DNA of 64,000 nucleotides, taken from Gerris lacustris. Lineage: Eukaryota > Arthropoda > Insecta > Hemiptera > Gerridae. Positions 20,006 through 33,662 of this stretch are shown here, piece after piece (the first letter of the stretch is position 1; every line of letters begins with the position of its first letter). Location of the stretch: NCBI GenBank assembly GCA_951217055.1, contig OX578277.1, forward strand, positions 61,288,388 to 61,352,387. The letters run 5' to 3'. The position numbers and the translations under genes were made by a program. The notes beneath the pieces were generated by a model. That model did no database searches, was not told the DNA's origin, and was given only the letters and a program-made list of their open reading frames with translations.

Positions 20006-21623
20006 ATAGGTTTGTTCCAACAGAGCCTCGGACGGTTCTAAAACTGTCGGGAGCATGCGCACTATTGAAAGACTGTTCCTACACGCTTCTCGGACGGTTC
20101 TGGAACTTTTAGTCCCGTGTTCCAACAGAAAGACGAACGGTTCTGAGACAGTCCTAGAACCGTGAAAACAGTTCCCGGAATGAAGCAGGAACTCGACCAG
20201 AACTACTAATACTAATATACGGAGGCGTGTAGGTTACACTACTACTACTGTTCAACTATAACCTAACATTTGTTTTCGTTTCTTGATATCTCTGTTTCCT
20301 AGCGTGTTTTGTTTCTCTCTCCACGGTTAATATTTATACTACTTCTTTCTTCTTTACGTATTATTTTTTATTATGATAGTTATATTGGAATAATAAAATA
20401 TAATTTATATATATTTATTCCTCTTGATAATTAAAATTTCTCATAGCGACTTTGAGTCCTTTATAAGAATTACCTCCCATCTTTTTGTCTGTACATCCGC
20501 CGATGATTTACAGACAAGACAAAAAACAGATAAATTGTTCTTATAATTTTCTTTTTTGTAGTTTTGAACCCTTTATTTGTAAATATTTCTTAATGTGGGG
20601 TTGACCTTTTCTTATATGAGGGTTTATTTTTAATAAGCCAAGATAAAATTCACATTTTATCATCCGAAACTTGATTCCGAGACCTCTGTGAAGGAGGGGT
20701 CTTACGAACCCGGGGATATCATTAAAATCCGTTTAATATACGTCTGTGCGTACGTATGTGTGTATACATTCGTATGTAACTAAACCTTTACTAAGATATC
20801 GTATTGAGAGGTGGTTTGCGACATTTTTTACAACTTTTGTCGGAAAAACTGATGGCGACAAAACCCGAACATCGTAGCTCACGACGTTTCGGAGCTGTAG
20901 TCACGTAAGCACGAAATCAGTCTGTCGACGATAATTTCAGTAGACATTATTTGATTTCTATTTCGTTTGGGGTATATTGTAGATTGTACCTATACTTTTA
21001 ATATTTTGTACCTATGGCATTTTAATGTTTTTACTTCCATGAAAATGGGTGTAAATACTGAGTTCTCCCTTGATCGCGTATTGACTCCTCAACATTTCAT
21101 GGAAGTCATGTGTGGGATTTCCACACCGGTACTTTTTATATGATTTAACAGTTAATGTTTAAAAAAAATTACAATTTATACAAACAAATTTGTAATAGGC
21201 AACTGAAACTAAAAGACAGGATTGTTACGAGCCTGACGAATCCAAAATGTGAGAGCGAAATATAATTATTCAGAAATGACAGTGTGATAAATTTGTAACT
21301 TTAAAAACGATTTGCCCTCATTCCTAATGTGCATTCTTATAAACTTTGTTGAGTGTAACAATAGAATATGTTCACGTTAGTAATCCATTTCTGAGTGAAC
21401 ATAAACAAAACAAGTGGAGAGGTACGAAGAGGAAAATAAAAACAAGATAAAGAGAGGTAACATGAAGGTTGCAGTTCTGAAAGAGTTCTAAAATCGTCCC
21501 AACAGGCTCCTCTTTTTGAATCAGTTCTGAAGTTCTGAACCAGTCCTCATAGACGCATGCGCATTAAAAAATCCTGAACTGGTTCTAGAACCGTTCTCGA
21601 ATTGGCTGTTGGAACAAACCTAT
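20006..21623. mobile_element. 1.6-kb TIR element, non-autonomous
   Basis: ATAGGTTTGTTCCAACAG (20006-20023) is exactly inverted at 21606-21623. Inside each end are diverged inverted copies of CGGACGGTTCTGGAAC-like motifs. A partial relative of its left part lies at about 42040-42360. No transposase frame is visible. Superfamily unknown. Confidence 0.7.
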
Positions 21624-21790
21624 TGGCTCTGTCTGTCTGTCTGTCCGTTGGCTTGTTTCATTTCATAAACTACTATAGCTGAATATGAAATTCGGCACAC
21701 AGGTGCATCTCGGCATTTGAGACCCCTGTACACTTTTTGAATTTTCACGCTTAATATTTTCAAGATGGCGGCCAATATGGCGGGTGACTA
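21624..21790 (+). repeat. Mosaic of dispersed-repeat blocks
   Basis: (CTGT)n, CATAAACTACTATAGCTGAA, and AAGATGGCGGCCAATATGGC blocks resemble parts of families A and C. Confidence 0.4.
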
Positions 21791-22581
21791 AAAAAAAAGT
21801 TTTTAGTCGTAAAAAGGAATTTATCCTACGCATACATACTATTAATGATAATTTTTCTGTATTGAAAATAATTTTTCAATATCACAACCTCTAATAACGG
21901 TTAGATTCAAAATAGAATACTTTTTTTTGCATTTATCTTTTACGTTTTCATACTAAACCTAAAATATATATGGCCTTATTGAAAAAATAGAAGCTTAATT
22001 TTTAATATTTCGGCTAACTCATGTGGTAAGGGCAGAGACGATAATATAGTAACCTCCATACTAATTAGTTTTAAAAGTAGGTCTTTATAATTGGATAACA
22101 TCCTTCTGCATACTTTAATTTACTTAAGTTTCTAGCTAACTAAAAAAGGTAGAAATAGGAGTATTTCATTGGGTTTTTGGGGGCTGATTGAGTATTAAGA
22201 AGATATATCTATATATCCCCACAATCTTGATTACATTTATTTATTTAGTCCCAACGCTTTGCGTTTCAATTCTAACTGTTATAAAAATAAGAAATGAGAT
22301 TTCAAATATATCATCTCAACTAGTGAGTGATACAGTTAATTATATCATTACATAAGTATAATTTGTAACTGAACTAGCTCATTAAAATATATCTCTAGAT
22401 TAATTTTTATATATCTCTACTCCAAATTATATTTAGTATTACATAATTTTGCATATACATATATTGAGTATTTGTTTTTAATTATGTTTGAGCAAATATT
22501 CAATAAATGTTTCTTATGAGCAAATACAATTTTACATTGAATACGTGTGTATTTAGTCTTTTAATCTCTTCAGAATAAAAA

Positions 22582-22645
<64 letters not shown>

Positions 22646-23165
22646 TTAAAAAGATAAAGAAATTAAATGTCGAATAGCATTTTCTCCCCATTTAGTTGTA
22701 CTGTGCTTTAAAATTAAATTAAAAAAAGGAGCAATATTGTTTTAATTTATTTCTACAAATGTCAGTGGAAAGCTTTGTAATTTTTGTTTTAATTAAATGT
22801 TTAATCAGTTTCGTTCAATAATGCTTACCTTCTCCTTCTTCTCGCACATAGAAAAAGTAAAATATTTCGATTTTGCTACAAATTAGCTTCTCTGTTTAAT
22901 TTTAACTTGATTAAAAAAAATATATAAATATTTTTAAAAAACACAAAATAATATAGTTATTAACAAAACGTTTAAAACGTTAAAACGTTTAAAAAGCATT
23001 TAAGTTTCAACCTTCTGCATCTATTTGTTTCTCTTTCACATGCACAGCGCACACACATACATTTATTTACACCTATAGCTTCAAAAGAACTTTTTTATAG
23101 TTTATCCAAAGTAGCCCGCAGATAGCCCCAAATTAGTTTTAACCGCTCACACACATTAAATTTGC
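21791..23165. other. AT-rich stretch with a (TA)n microsatellite
   Basis: Mostly featureless. A pure TA run occupies about 22586-22641. The 63-codon minus frame across it is an artefact of the repeat. Confidence 0.6.
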
Positions 23166-23345
23166 TAAATTGGTACTTTTTTAGTTAATAAATGGACTGA
23201 TGATGACCTTATGTAGGGTCGAAACGTTTCCCACAAACATATAAATGTTTTTTTCTACACCTATTTCATCCATCATTGAAAAATTACTATTTATACATAT
23301 ATTGAAGGTGGCAATAAACCTTGGTTTATTATTTATACAAAGAAA
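23166..23345 (+). mobile_element. Penelope-like element terminal fragment with hammerhead-like core
   Basis: It matches the terminal repeats of the element at 57457-60285: AATGGACTGATGATGACC, GGGTCGAAACGTTTC, CTACACCTA, then ATACATATATTGAAGGTG and AATAAACC-T-GGTTTATT. The hammerhead core is CTGATGA (23197-23203), stem II GACC/GGTC (23205-23208, 23217-23220) and GAAAC (23221-23225). No coding part accompanies it. Confidence 0.75.
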
Positions 23346-24389
23346 CCTTTGAAATGAGTGTCAATAAAAAGTTGTTTGTGCAAGCGCATGAATGAAAGTC
23401 ACTGCAGGAGGTTACGATTAATATGGTGTCTTTTATGTACTAACAATCTGTTTTAAAGTATGTAATATAAAATAATTAGATATGTATTTTACTTTATTTT
23501 TAGTCTTATAAATACAATATATTTTTGCATCCTCTCCATAATCACAAACTTATGAACTAATTTATTCTAAAGGCAGTGGTGTCTAATAACAATACATACG
23601 TTATTTCTAAATATATAAAAATTGATCTACCGCATCTATAAAAGCTCACTTATATACTGTATATATATTTCTTTTAAATTAGGTGATTAGTTTTATAAAT
23701 GTGTGTGACTTGTGCTTATTTTCAAGAAATGGGAATGTGCGCAACACGTTTAAATTAATATAGTATCAACTTTGTACTAACTTAGGTATAACAACAAAAT
23801 CTCTATCAAAAATAGTCAAGGATCAAAAAATTATGAATTTTCTGAAAATGAAAAAATCTTTCTTGGTCACATGCTTCTATATTATTTCTGTATTCTATTT
23901 GATTATATTAGTTTAAAGTTTCAAATCATAGTTTTTAAGAATGTATTTCTTGTTAGGTATGTATTTTTTAATTTTGCTCATTTCATCCATCGAATGTCCA
24001 CTGGGGATCCGTTTAACTTTATAAAAATGTAATCAATGAAATGATTTATGATAAATTTTGACAAAGATGGATGACCATGAGACAGGGACATAAAGTGAGT
24101 GAAGCCTGAAACAATTACTGAACGCCAGGCGGGGGTGAGATAGCAAACTCGGCTTCTGTTCTTGAATAATACTTCTAAATTGAAAATAAATACTACATGA
24201 CAGAAAAAATTACCATCAATTAATTATTTTTTAATTTGCTGTAATTTAAATAGTTAATTAGCAATAATTAGTTAAACAACAATTAGTTACTTCTTTTTCA
24301 ACCATTTTTTTCAGCCCCAAAGGTTATTCTTCTTATTCCGTTCAGTAATAAATAGGTTTCAAATATCTTAGTGTAATAAGTAATAACAT
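23346..24389. other. AT-rich sequence, nothing recognised
   Basis: No supported exon or element. A G-rich patch near 24110-24140 has no frame. Confidence 0.4.
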
Positions 24390-25140
24390 ACAGGGTGGTC
24401 CAAAAGTCCCCCCCCCCCCCTCTTAACTTTTGAACGGTTTGAGATAAATTAATGAAACTTGGGGGATCTCTACCATGCAAAGGAAAGTTTGTATTCATGC
24501 AATCGCGCACTAGGGGCAACCACCCACATTGCCCCCAGGCCACCCAACTTGGAATGTACATTTTTTTATAACATATTTGGATTCTACGGTGAAAAATAAT
24601 AAACTTTTACTTAAAACTATTTTTTCTATCTCCAATATTTTGCCACCCTACAGGGGGGCAAAGATAGCAAAATAACCCTTTCGATAATACGTTGTAAAAT
24701 ATAAACGGTTAGAGATAAATTAATGAAACTTGGGGGATCTGTACCATAAAAAGAGAAGTGTGTATTTATCCACTCGCATACTAGGGGCAACCACCATTTT
24801 GCCCCCAGGCGCTGAAATCTACCATTTTTATACCTTTGCCCCCCTACAAGGGGCAAAATATTGGATAGAGAAAAAATAGTAAAATAAGTAAAATATTTTT
24901 ATTTTTCGCCGTAGAATCTAAATCTGCTATTAACAATATACATTTCAGGTTAAAATTTTGAAGTAACATGGCCTAGGGGCAAAATGGATGGTTGCCCTTA
25001 CTGCGCAATTGCGCGTGAAAACAAACTTTCCTTTACATGGTACGGATCCCCCAAGTTTCATTAAATTATCTCTAACCGTTTATATTTTACAACGTAGGTA
25101 TTATCGGAAGGGTTATTAGGTGCTTTAGCCCCCAAGTAAG
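24390..25140. repeat. Repeat cluster with direct and inverted copies
   Basis: The block ATAAATTAATGAAACTTGGG then GGATCT-TACCAT and TAGGGGCAACCACC occurs at about 24440-24530, again at 24715-24805, and inverted at about 24980-25080. The left edge (ACAGGGTGGTCCAAAAGT, then a C run at 24410-24420) looks like a transposon end. Open frames here (24298-24561, 24626-24856) only reflect the repeat. Confidence 0.6.
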
Positions 25141-25374
25141 TCATGAGCCACTGATAAATACCCCCTTGAACTAATACTAATAATTTCATAATGCTATTGT
25201 AAATTATGGTATTTCTCCTTCCAACATTTCTCTGTAAGCTAATGAAAACTACAAAATTTAATATTAATAATTAACTAAATCTGGGATGAAACTGTCTTAT
25301 TGGGTTTGTATTAATTAGCCTTTTTTATCTTTATCTTTTTTTAAATCTTATCACGTTTTTATGACAACACATTA
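25141..25374. other. AT-rich spacer
   Basis: Nothing recognised. Confidence 0.4.
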
Positions 25375-25965
25375 AAAAATAGACTGCCAATTATTGTGGC
25401 ACATAGCTTCCTCGCATCCTCTCTGTACTTTATTGTTATATTAACATTAAATTATTGTTATATTACTTTATTGTTATATTGTTTATTGTGTAAAAACTAT
25501 TAATAGTTTTAGCGATCTTTAACACTTCATACATAGCGGTGTCGCTGTTGGTTTTACTAAAATATTGTATTTGAAAAAAATGTTTGTCTCATTGAATAGG
25601 TGAAGTTATATTTTTTCCCGACCAAGAATTCCAATTTTAAATTTTAAGTTCACGTTTACGCGAGCGTTGCTCGTGACCGCTTGGACGAGTAACGTTGTCC
25701 AACGAACTCGTCCTGGGCATTGGTAAAATGAACATGTCTACCAAATTTCATAAAAATCGGTTGACATTTACTTAAGTTATCGTCGCACGTTTCATTATTC
25801 GCGGACACACAGACCGACAGACAGACAAGCACGAGGCCAAAAATGTTCCCTGATGTCTGAAACGGATTTCTGTCTTGGAATTTTTAAAATCGGAGGCAAA
25901 AAAGTTTTTCGTTCTCAAAAGTGAACACAATGCTTCCGTTACCTTCGGTAAGCTCGGAAGCAACA
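25375..25965 (+). repeat. Interspersed repeat family B, long copy 1
   Basis: Near-collinear with 42690-43267: starts AATAGACTGCCAATT, then ATTGTTATATTAACATTA, GCGATCTTTAACACTTCATA, GCGAGCGTTGC, CTGGGCATTGGTAAAATGAA, GACAGACAGACA and ends GTAAGCTCGGAAGCAA. By eye this is the best-conserved pair in the window. No terminal inverted repeat seen; origin unknown. Confidence 0.8.
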
Positions 25966-26412
25966 GATTACATATATAATGTACAAATTCAAAAACCTAA
26001 GTTTATTTTCGTTTTCAAATCTTATTCTCTATTATATATTTCTTTCAGGGCAAAGTTTTTGTGAAATATTAGGAGCTATATTTCTTTGAATAATTTCTTA
26101 ACATTTAGAAAATTATAGTAATAATTACTTTCGCTAATATCATCTTTATAGAACGTAATGCTGTAAACATAATTAAGTAGAAAATTGGAAACTTTTTGCT
26201 GTTTTCCTTTTCCAAAAAGAGGTAGTTTGCTTAACTCTAATAGAAATTTATTGGCGTTGGCGTGCAGTGTTTATTAATATAATTATAAGTTGACCTTCAC
26301 AAGATCCGAGGCCTTATCCTTCACATTTACCTGAGTGCTGAGGGAAATAATTATGATACCTTTTCTTTGGAAAATGTGGTAAATTGGGTATAATCCCATT
26401 AAAAACCCTTTG
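25966..26412. other. AT-rich sequence, nothing recognised
   Basis: No signature. Confidence 0.4.
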
Positions 26413-27453
<1,041 letters not shown>

Positions 27454-29167
27454 TATATGGGTGAATCTCATTTAAAGTGCTATTTTAGGAACCTAAAATT
27501 TGAACAAGTTGACTTCGTAACGAAATTCAGGAAAAATTATGGAATGTTCTCGGACTAATTTCAGATATATTTGCACTATGAGGGACAGATGGGAAATAAT
27601 TTTTCAAATTTTTAGGTCGGAATTAAGTTTTTTTAGAACATGGTAACTAAGCCACGTGAATTACACTTTTTCGTGCACGGTTGTTACATTTTACACTTTA
27701 AGAAAATATTTTGGTCAGTAGTTCCTTCACATTTTAAGAAAATATAGTTTGTTAAGCAAGACGGAGGGCAAAGAGTTGGGACCTCAAATTCTGTGCTTAA
27801 GGTAGGTGCTGATTGCAAAGGAACACCTCCTGAGGGAGGAAAACAAATAAAGGGGGAAAAAAGGGTGAAAACTAAAAGTGAATAAATAGACAACTATTAG
27901 GGGGGTGTTAAAAAATATAATAATATAAGTTTTCTTGGTTGACAAGAATTAGATATGATTTAATATGGAAGAGGTAAATAAAAACCCGTGTTGAGGTGAA
28001 ATCCGGCGTTGGTCCTTAAGAAGGCTGCACTTCTCTGATGAAATGGAGCTCTCCAGCCAGTCATGTGGATCAAGAAGAATTGTGTGGATCCAAAGGAGTC
28101 GAGTGGATCACAAGAAGTAAAAACGCCTTCTATCACAACTTTACACTATCACTAGAAGATGATAAGTTTTTACACTATCACTAAGAAGATGGTAAGTTTC
28201 TAGGAAACAGAACGTCCCTAGATGAACTCTGAGTGGCTTTCTAAAGGTAAGATGTAAGTCCGTCCTAGTAAAGCAACTGAACTGTACTAAACTGGAGGTA
28301 GAAGGCTGGTGCAGGTGGTTAATTAGATTTGACAACCATTGAAGCTTTAAGGAGAAAGAGAGCAATGGCTGCCAAATCTAATTAAGGATCCGGTAGAAGT
28401 CAAGCAGCTGGCTAACTGATTCTATTACCTCAATTCCATATAAGAATCAATTTAAAATTAAAAGATAATTACTTCGGGGCCTAAACAGTTTAAAATAGAA
28501 ACCCAATTTTAATACACCATTAAATAGCATTCTTAAAAGCCTAAACAATGAACTATAACTTAACCTAAAAAGTTTTTGAAAATAGACTTTAATAACATGC
28601 ACGGTAATTACGTTTAAAAGGGTCCGTAACTGGAAGAACACTCGGAATTAGCGCTAGCTCCCAACTAGAGGGTTCAGCTCGTCCCCTATCAACCGTTGCT
28701 AGAAAACCAGTGATGCGGCATTGCAAAAATCTCTCGCCACTTAAAATCTCCCTGCCACAACCAGTGTAGGGTCACATTTATATAATTCCACGGTAATTAA
28801 ATTTTTTTAAAGGATGAACTTTAACTTGAATTTATTACTTTTAATAACTAACACATATTTTAATTCTGGTAGGATCCTACTTCAAAATTATCCAATAAGT
28901 GTTTGAATAAAATTATTAATGTATGAGCTAGAGTGAAGTGAATAAGAACAACTGACTTAAGGACAACCACGGTTGTTACAAAATCGCCTTTTGAAAATTT
29001 TTGTAGCAATTAAAATTAAGCGGCGCCGTATTTTTTTGCCTGGTTGTACTTCTGTAAGCTTAACTGAGTCACCATGAAGAAAAATCCTGTCAATTATGTG
29101 AAAAACACTCCAGTTATTCATCTAGGAGGACATGAAAATTGAACTTTAAATGAGCATCACCCATATA
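27454..29167. mobile_element. 1.7-kb TIR element
   Basis: TATATGGGTGAATCTCATTT at 27454 is inverted, with small differences, at 29143-29167 (AAATGAGCATCACCCATATA). Further inside, CACGGTTGTTAC occurs near both ends, at 27676 and 28969, in direct orientation. No coding frame with a transposase signature; superfamily unknown. Confidence 0.55.
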
Positions 29168-31880
29168 AAAGAAAACAGTTAAGGCTGATTTTCTGAATGT
29201 ATGAAATGAAAAACTATCCAAAAATGTTGCAATTCTGATCAATGTATACAGACAAAACTTTAATTTTATATTTATAGATTAAAGTTACAGTGTATAATAT
29301 TTAAAGTTATTTCAATGTATATAATATTATTGATTCAGTCAGTTGTTTTTATTTTCTTTAAATAAACTAGAATCCGTATGTCAAGTGGTAATAATATTTA
29401 TTTTCTTACATTAGTAAAATATTGTTTAGCTTACTCCTTTAAGGCTAAAAAACACTGAATGGATTAAATTTTTAAATAAAATTCTTGACCCAAGTGGGTG
29501 GAGGATGCCGTAAAAATGGAAAATAGAATAGGAAAAGGTAGTAACTACTTTTCAATCATTAACAAAAGTCATCAAGTAAAAAAGGGCCAGTCCGAGTTGC
29601 GGCACGTCTTCTCTAATCAGTCGTTAAGTGGCAGAACCGAATGGGTAACGTTTACAGTCAGTTCCCGCATATGTATCTTTCGGTAACCGGTAACAAACGC
29701 TAGACTTTATAAACGAATGCCTCCCCTGTTATGTGTGCCTCCCCTGTGTGTGTTATCAAATCTATAATTTCGTACCAAAGTGTAATCAAGTTTAGTTAGT
29801 ATTTTTCAATAAACAATGTTCTTTATTTTATAAATTGTCGACAATTAAATACGCTTTTTGTCATTTCTACTAACACCGAGGAATGCTATGTAGTGCTATA
29901 ATCATATTCCTCTTTCTTTACATTTACTGTCACTGTTTAGCACGTTGTATATAAAATTATAATTTCGGCCCATTGGAGGAGAACTCGTATAGGGTACCCA
30001 AGGGAACCAACACTCCAAAGGAGAGAATCCCTTAAGTAAGCAAATCGGGAGAAAATATAAATATTGAACTTAAATAATTAATAAATAAATAATTTAACAC
30101 AATGCAAAAGTATAATTATATTAAAGGAACAGCAAGCAAAAAGCAAATATTAATACGCTGAAACGCTCTAGACGATGTTTTATTGTTACCAGAGCGTACG
30201 TAGGTTCTAGGCTGTTGCAATTAATAATTTTTAACTGAATATTTTAAAACATATGAACTTTATTTAAGAAAATAATAATAATAAAACTAACTGTCCTTCT
30301 GTAGAAAAATACCAGTCACACCGTAGGTCCTTCCTGGTTGCTGGATCGTTATCCTGGAAGGTGCCGGATCGTGGATGGTACACTAGTGTCAATTAAATTC
30401 ATTGGTTGAGTTGTCAAATCTTAGACCTCTTTCCGATGTGGTTTAAATTATATCCGCACATGTGGTATAGGTCACTTGACTTTCGCAACTGCCTTTTACT
30501 TCTGCCCTGTGGAAGGAGTTGCCTAGCTTATCTCGATTCCGGAGCATGCGCATCTGTTCCGTTTACCACGGCGTTCGGGCTCGGCCGCTTCATAGTTATG
30601 CCTACCTCACTGTACCGTTACTACGCATAACCTATTTTAAATAATATATTAACTAACAATACAGAAAATAATAAATTAATACATAACAATATAAATAAAA
30701 TAAAAAATATTAGTATAGTATAATAACAATCGTTAGTTAGCAGGACATGGACGCAAAGCGGGTTAGTATGCAGTAAGAGAAAAGGGGGGTTAATCAAGTC
30801 AATGGAAAAGGGCTTACATGAGCTGGCTGGAACATGACAAGTAAACAAGGACACGACAAATACTTCCAGTTGCTCAGGAACTGGGGACCTTCATATAAAT
30901 AAAGTAAATGTTACACAAGAATACAAACAAGTTAGTAAAACAGTAACAGTGAGGGACGGGCCAGGTAACTACACTAATAAGCTAGTAAGGTCCGTAGAGA
31001 TGACTGCCGGGGACGATGGGACGTCCTCTGTCTCGAAATCGTGCCAGGTGCAGAACTACGATATGTGAGACGCCGATCGCTATCAGACGCGTTGAAACTA
31101 CTCGGCACACTTAGCAATCCTGAAGCTGCGACTTAGATGGGGGCTTATTGCTTACGTTTTCCAAATAAATAATAAAAATAACATAAAACTTAAAATTCGT
31201 ACTTACGCCAGCAAGTTCGAATTGGTAACCAACGTGGAAAGATTTCGTTTCTGGAGATCCCACCTAACCTATCAGTGATGTGGCCGTGCGTTTAGAAGCC
31301 GCTAGTGAGGGCTGAGCCGGGATTAAAATGGTGCAGTGCTAGTTAGACCCAGTAGGTCAGAGATGGATGCCGCATTTGGTCCGCATGTAGAAGAACAACC
31401 ACTACTCAAAGCCTTGTTGCAACCTTCCCTGGTTGAGTCTTTCGTATTTATTAACCTGTGACTGATTATGTCTGAGACAATCAGAGATTATTGTTGAGAG
31501 ACTTCTGTGATGCTAATATTGTGATGTGTTAGACTTGAGATAATGTAAGGTATACGTAATAACTAATACCATATAAAAATAGAAACATGCATAAACAGGC
31601 GGAGCCTAAACAATGATGATACTATGACATCCTGAATCGTACAAACCAGGGGGTAATTGGTAAAAATGTCATTCAAATCGGTCAAGTGGTATTCGAGATT
31701 AGCGTCTACATACAAATTAACAAACACTATTGAGAAATTTGCTAGTCTAGTGCTGCAGTCTCAGTAGCTCTGAGTGTGTCGAAGTTATAACAGCATGTTA
31801 TAACACCTTCCAAATCGGCGTCTTTCTGTTCGTTATGTCTAGGAGCTCGTACCTTATGCACGTACTGTATACGTTTTTAT
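29168..31880. other. Unassigned stretch of mixed composition
   Basis: 29.9-31.4 kb is less AT-rich than its surroundings, which could mean decayed coding sequence or an old LTR element. I found no LTR pair, catalytic motif or paired splice sites. The 74-77-codon frames at 30406-30630 and 30621-30854 have no family signature. Confidence 0.35.
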
Positions 31881-32785
31881 CGAATGCTTGTGTAGGATCG
31901 TGTCCACACCGGAACGAGAGTGAAGAATAACAATTAAACCGTAATATTGTGGATCGGAAAAAAGAACGTGCTATGGATTTAGGAGAATAGTGAGCCCACT
32001 TCGTCCTTTTCTCGCATCAATTCAGTTAGGATCCATTTTACTCCTACATCCTTAGGGTTCTAGTTATCAGATATCTATTTTTTAAACTATTGACTTTATC
32101 GCAAAAACAAAGGGTCTGACGTTCGAATGCAAAAAGAAATAATACAAAAAAATATACAAATCGGAAAAAATATGTAAAAATTGGTGGTATAGATTCTACA
32201 TTATGTTCAACTATTTTATAATTATGAATTATTAATGTACGGTTGTGTCAATACAAGTTACAGATCAAAGAATATGTATTCAATGACTCTGTGGTGGGAG
32301 GCTTACAAGTTAACAATGAGCAGCTGAAGAGAAGTTTGTTAGGCAACTAACTCGGACTCAACTTCTGCCAACTCAACACTGTTTGTATCCCCCGCTCAAT
32401 GGTTTACACTTCATTGCCTCCCAACCCCTTGCAGCAATTTCTTAACAAACTCCTTGTTATGCCTTAGGCATTTTCTCTGTCCAAAGTTTCAGCAACCTTT
32501 CTCTCTAGTAAGATAATTTCCCAAGCTCAGTGGTTACGTACATACAATTTTAAACAAATGTCCAGAACTATCGTGGATAAATTTAATGATTAAAGCACAA
32601 CTTTACCAAAGATAAATTACAGACTTCTAGAGGATTTTATATTTACAACAAGTTTCTTGTGAACCAGCAGTTGAATCTGTTTTATTTTATAATAAATATT
32701 AATTGTAGTATATATTTGTTTATATTTATTTATTTATGACTGCTTGACATGAAATTGTCAAGATTTACTTGTGATGTATATTTTG
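31881..32785. other. AT-rich sequence, nothing recognised
   Basis: No supported feature. Confidence 0.4.
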
Positions 32786-33662
32786 CTTAGAATAATACTA
32801 TATATAGAAGGAGGATCACTGATAACATTGAAGCCAACTTTGGTTGTGTCCCTTAATCCGCGTTCTAAAAATTCATTTTTGAAATTTGTGACGTCATAAC
32901 ACTCATTTTTTTCATTTAAACAGGAGAAGGTTGGCCATGCTTTAGTAACTATTCAAAGCCCGCTCACAAACATCAAGAAGAAAAACCCTGCCATTGGTTA
33001 TTGTTTACGTTTCACGCTGAACTCGCGCAGCATGATATAATAAACATTATTTTTAGCATATTTCAAGATAAAACACAAAAAAAAAATATTACAATAAACT
33101 AAACTGACTATCAATAATTATAATTTAATAAAAAATTAAATTAAAAACCGAAGGCAAATAATTTTAGAGTTTTGACGTCACAAATTATAAAAATGAATTT
33201 TTAGAACGCGGATTAAGGGACACAACCAAAGTTGGCTTCAATGTTATCAGTGATCCTCCTTCTATATATAGTATTATTCTAAGTTATTATATCATGCCGT
33301 GCGAGGGGAAAAAAAAATGACGTCAGAGTGAAACGTAAACAATAACCAATGGCAGGGTTTGTCTTTGTAGAATAATATTAGTCTTTGTTGACAGCTTGTC
33401 AGATTGTGTTATATTATAATGTTTTATAGTTGCTTACTTTCTGGTATCTTATAGTCTTATTGATTGTTTGTGAGCGGGCTTTGAATAGTTACAAAAGACC
33501 TTCTCTAGTATAATGAAAAAAATGAGTGTTGTTATGTTGGCAGCCTGGTCTTAAGGACACAACCTCTCGGCAAAAGTTGGCTTCAGTCTCTTATCAGTAA
33601 TTGCTTAGGATTCCGATTCTATGCTCCTTCTATATATAGTATTATTCTAAGATATTTTGAGT
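32786..33662. mobile_element. Layered palindromic MITE
   Basis: CTTAGAATAATACTATATAT then AGAAGGAGGATCACTGATAA at the left end is inverted twice: precisely at 33191-33283 and, in mutated form, at about 33540-33662. Inner blocks (CCTGCCATTGGTTATTGTTT, CAAAGCCCGCTCACAAAC) also pair between 32940-33010 and 33318-33510. This looks like one palindromic element inside another, or a rearranged dimer. No coding capacity. Confidence 0.7.

Noticed and set aside
25772..25963. 63-codon minus frame, also present near 42952-43302
   Set aside because: It recurs only because both places are copies of repeat family B; no start, domain or codon pattern supports a gene.
29700..31450. Possible LTR element or decayed gene because of lower AT content
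   Set aside because: No LTR pair, primer site, catalytic motif or convincing splice sites found by reading.
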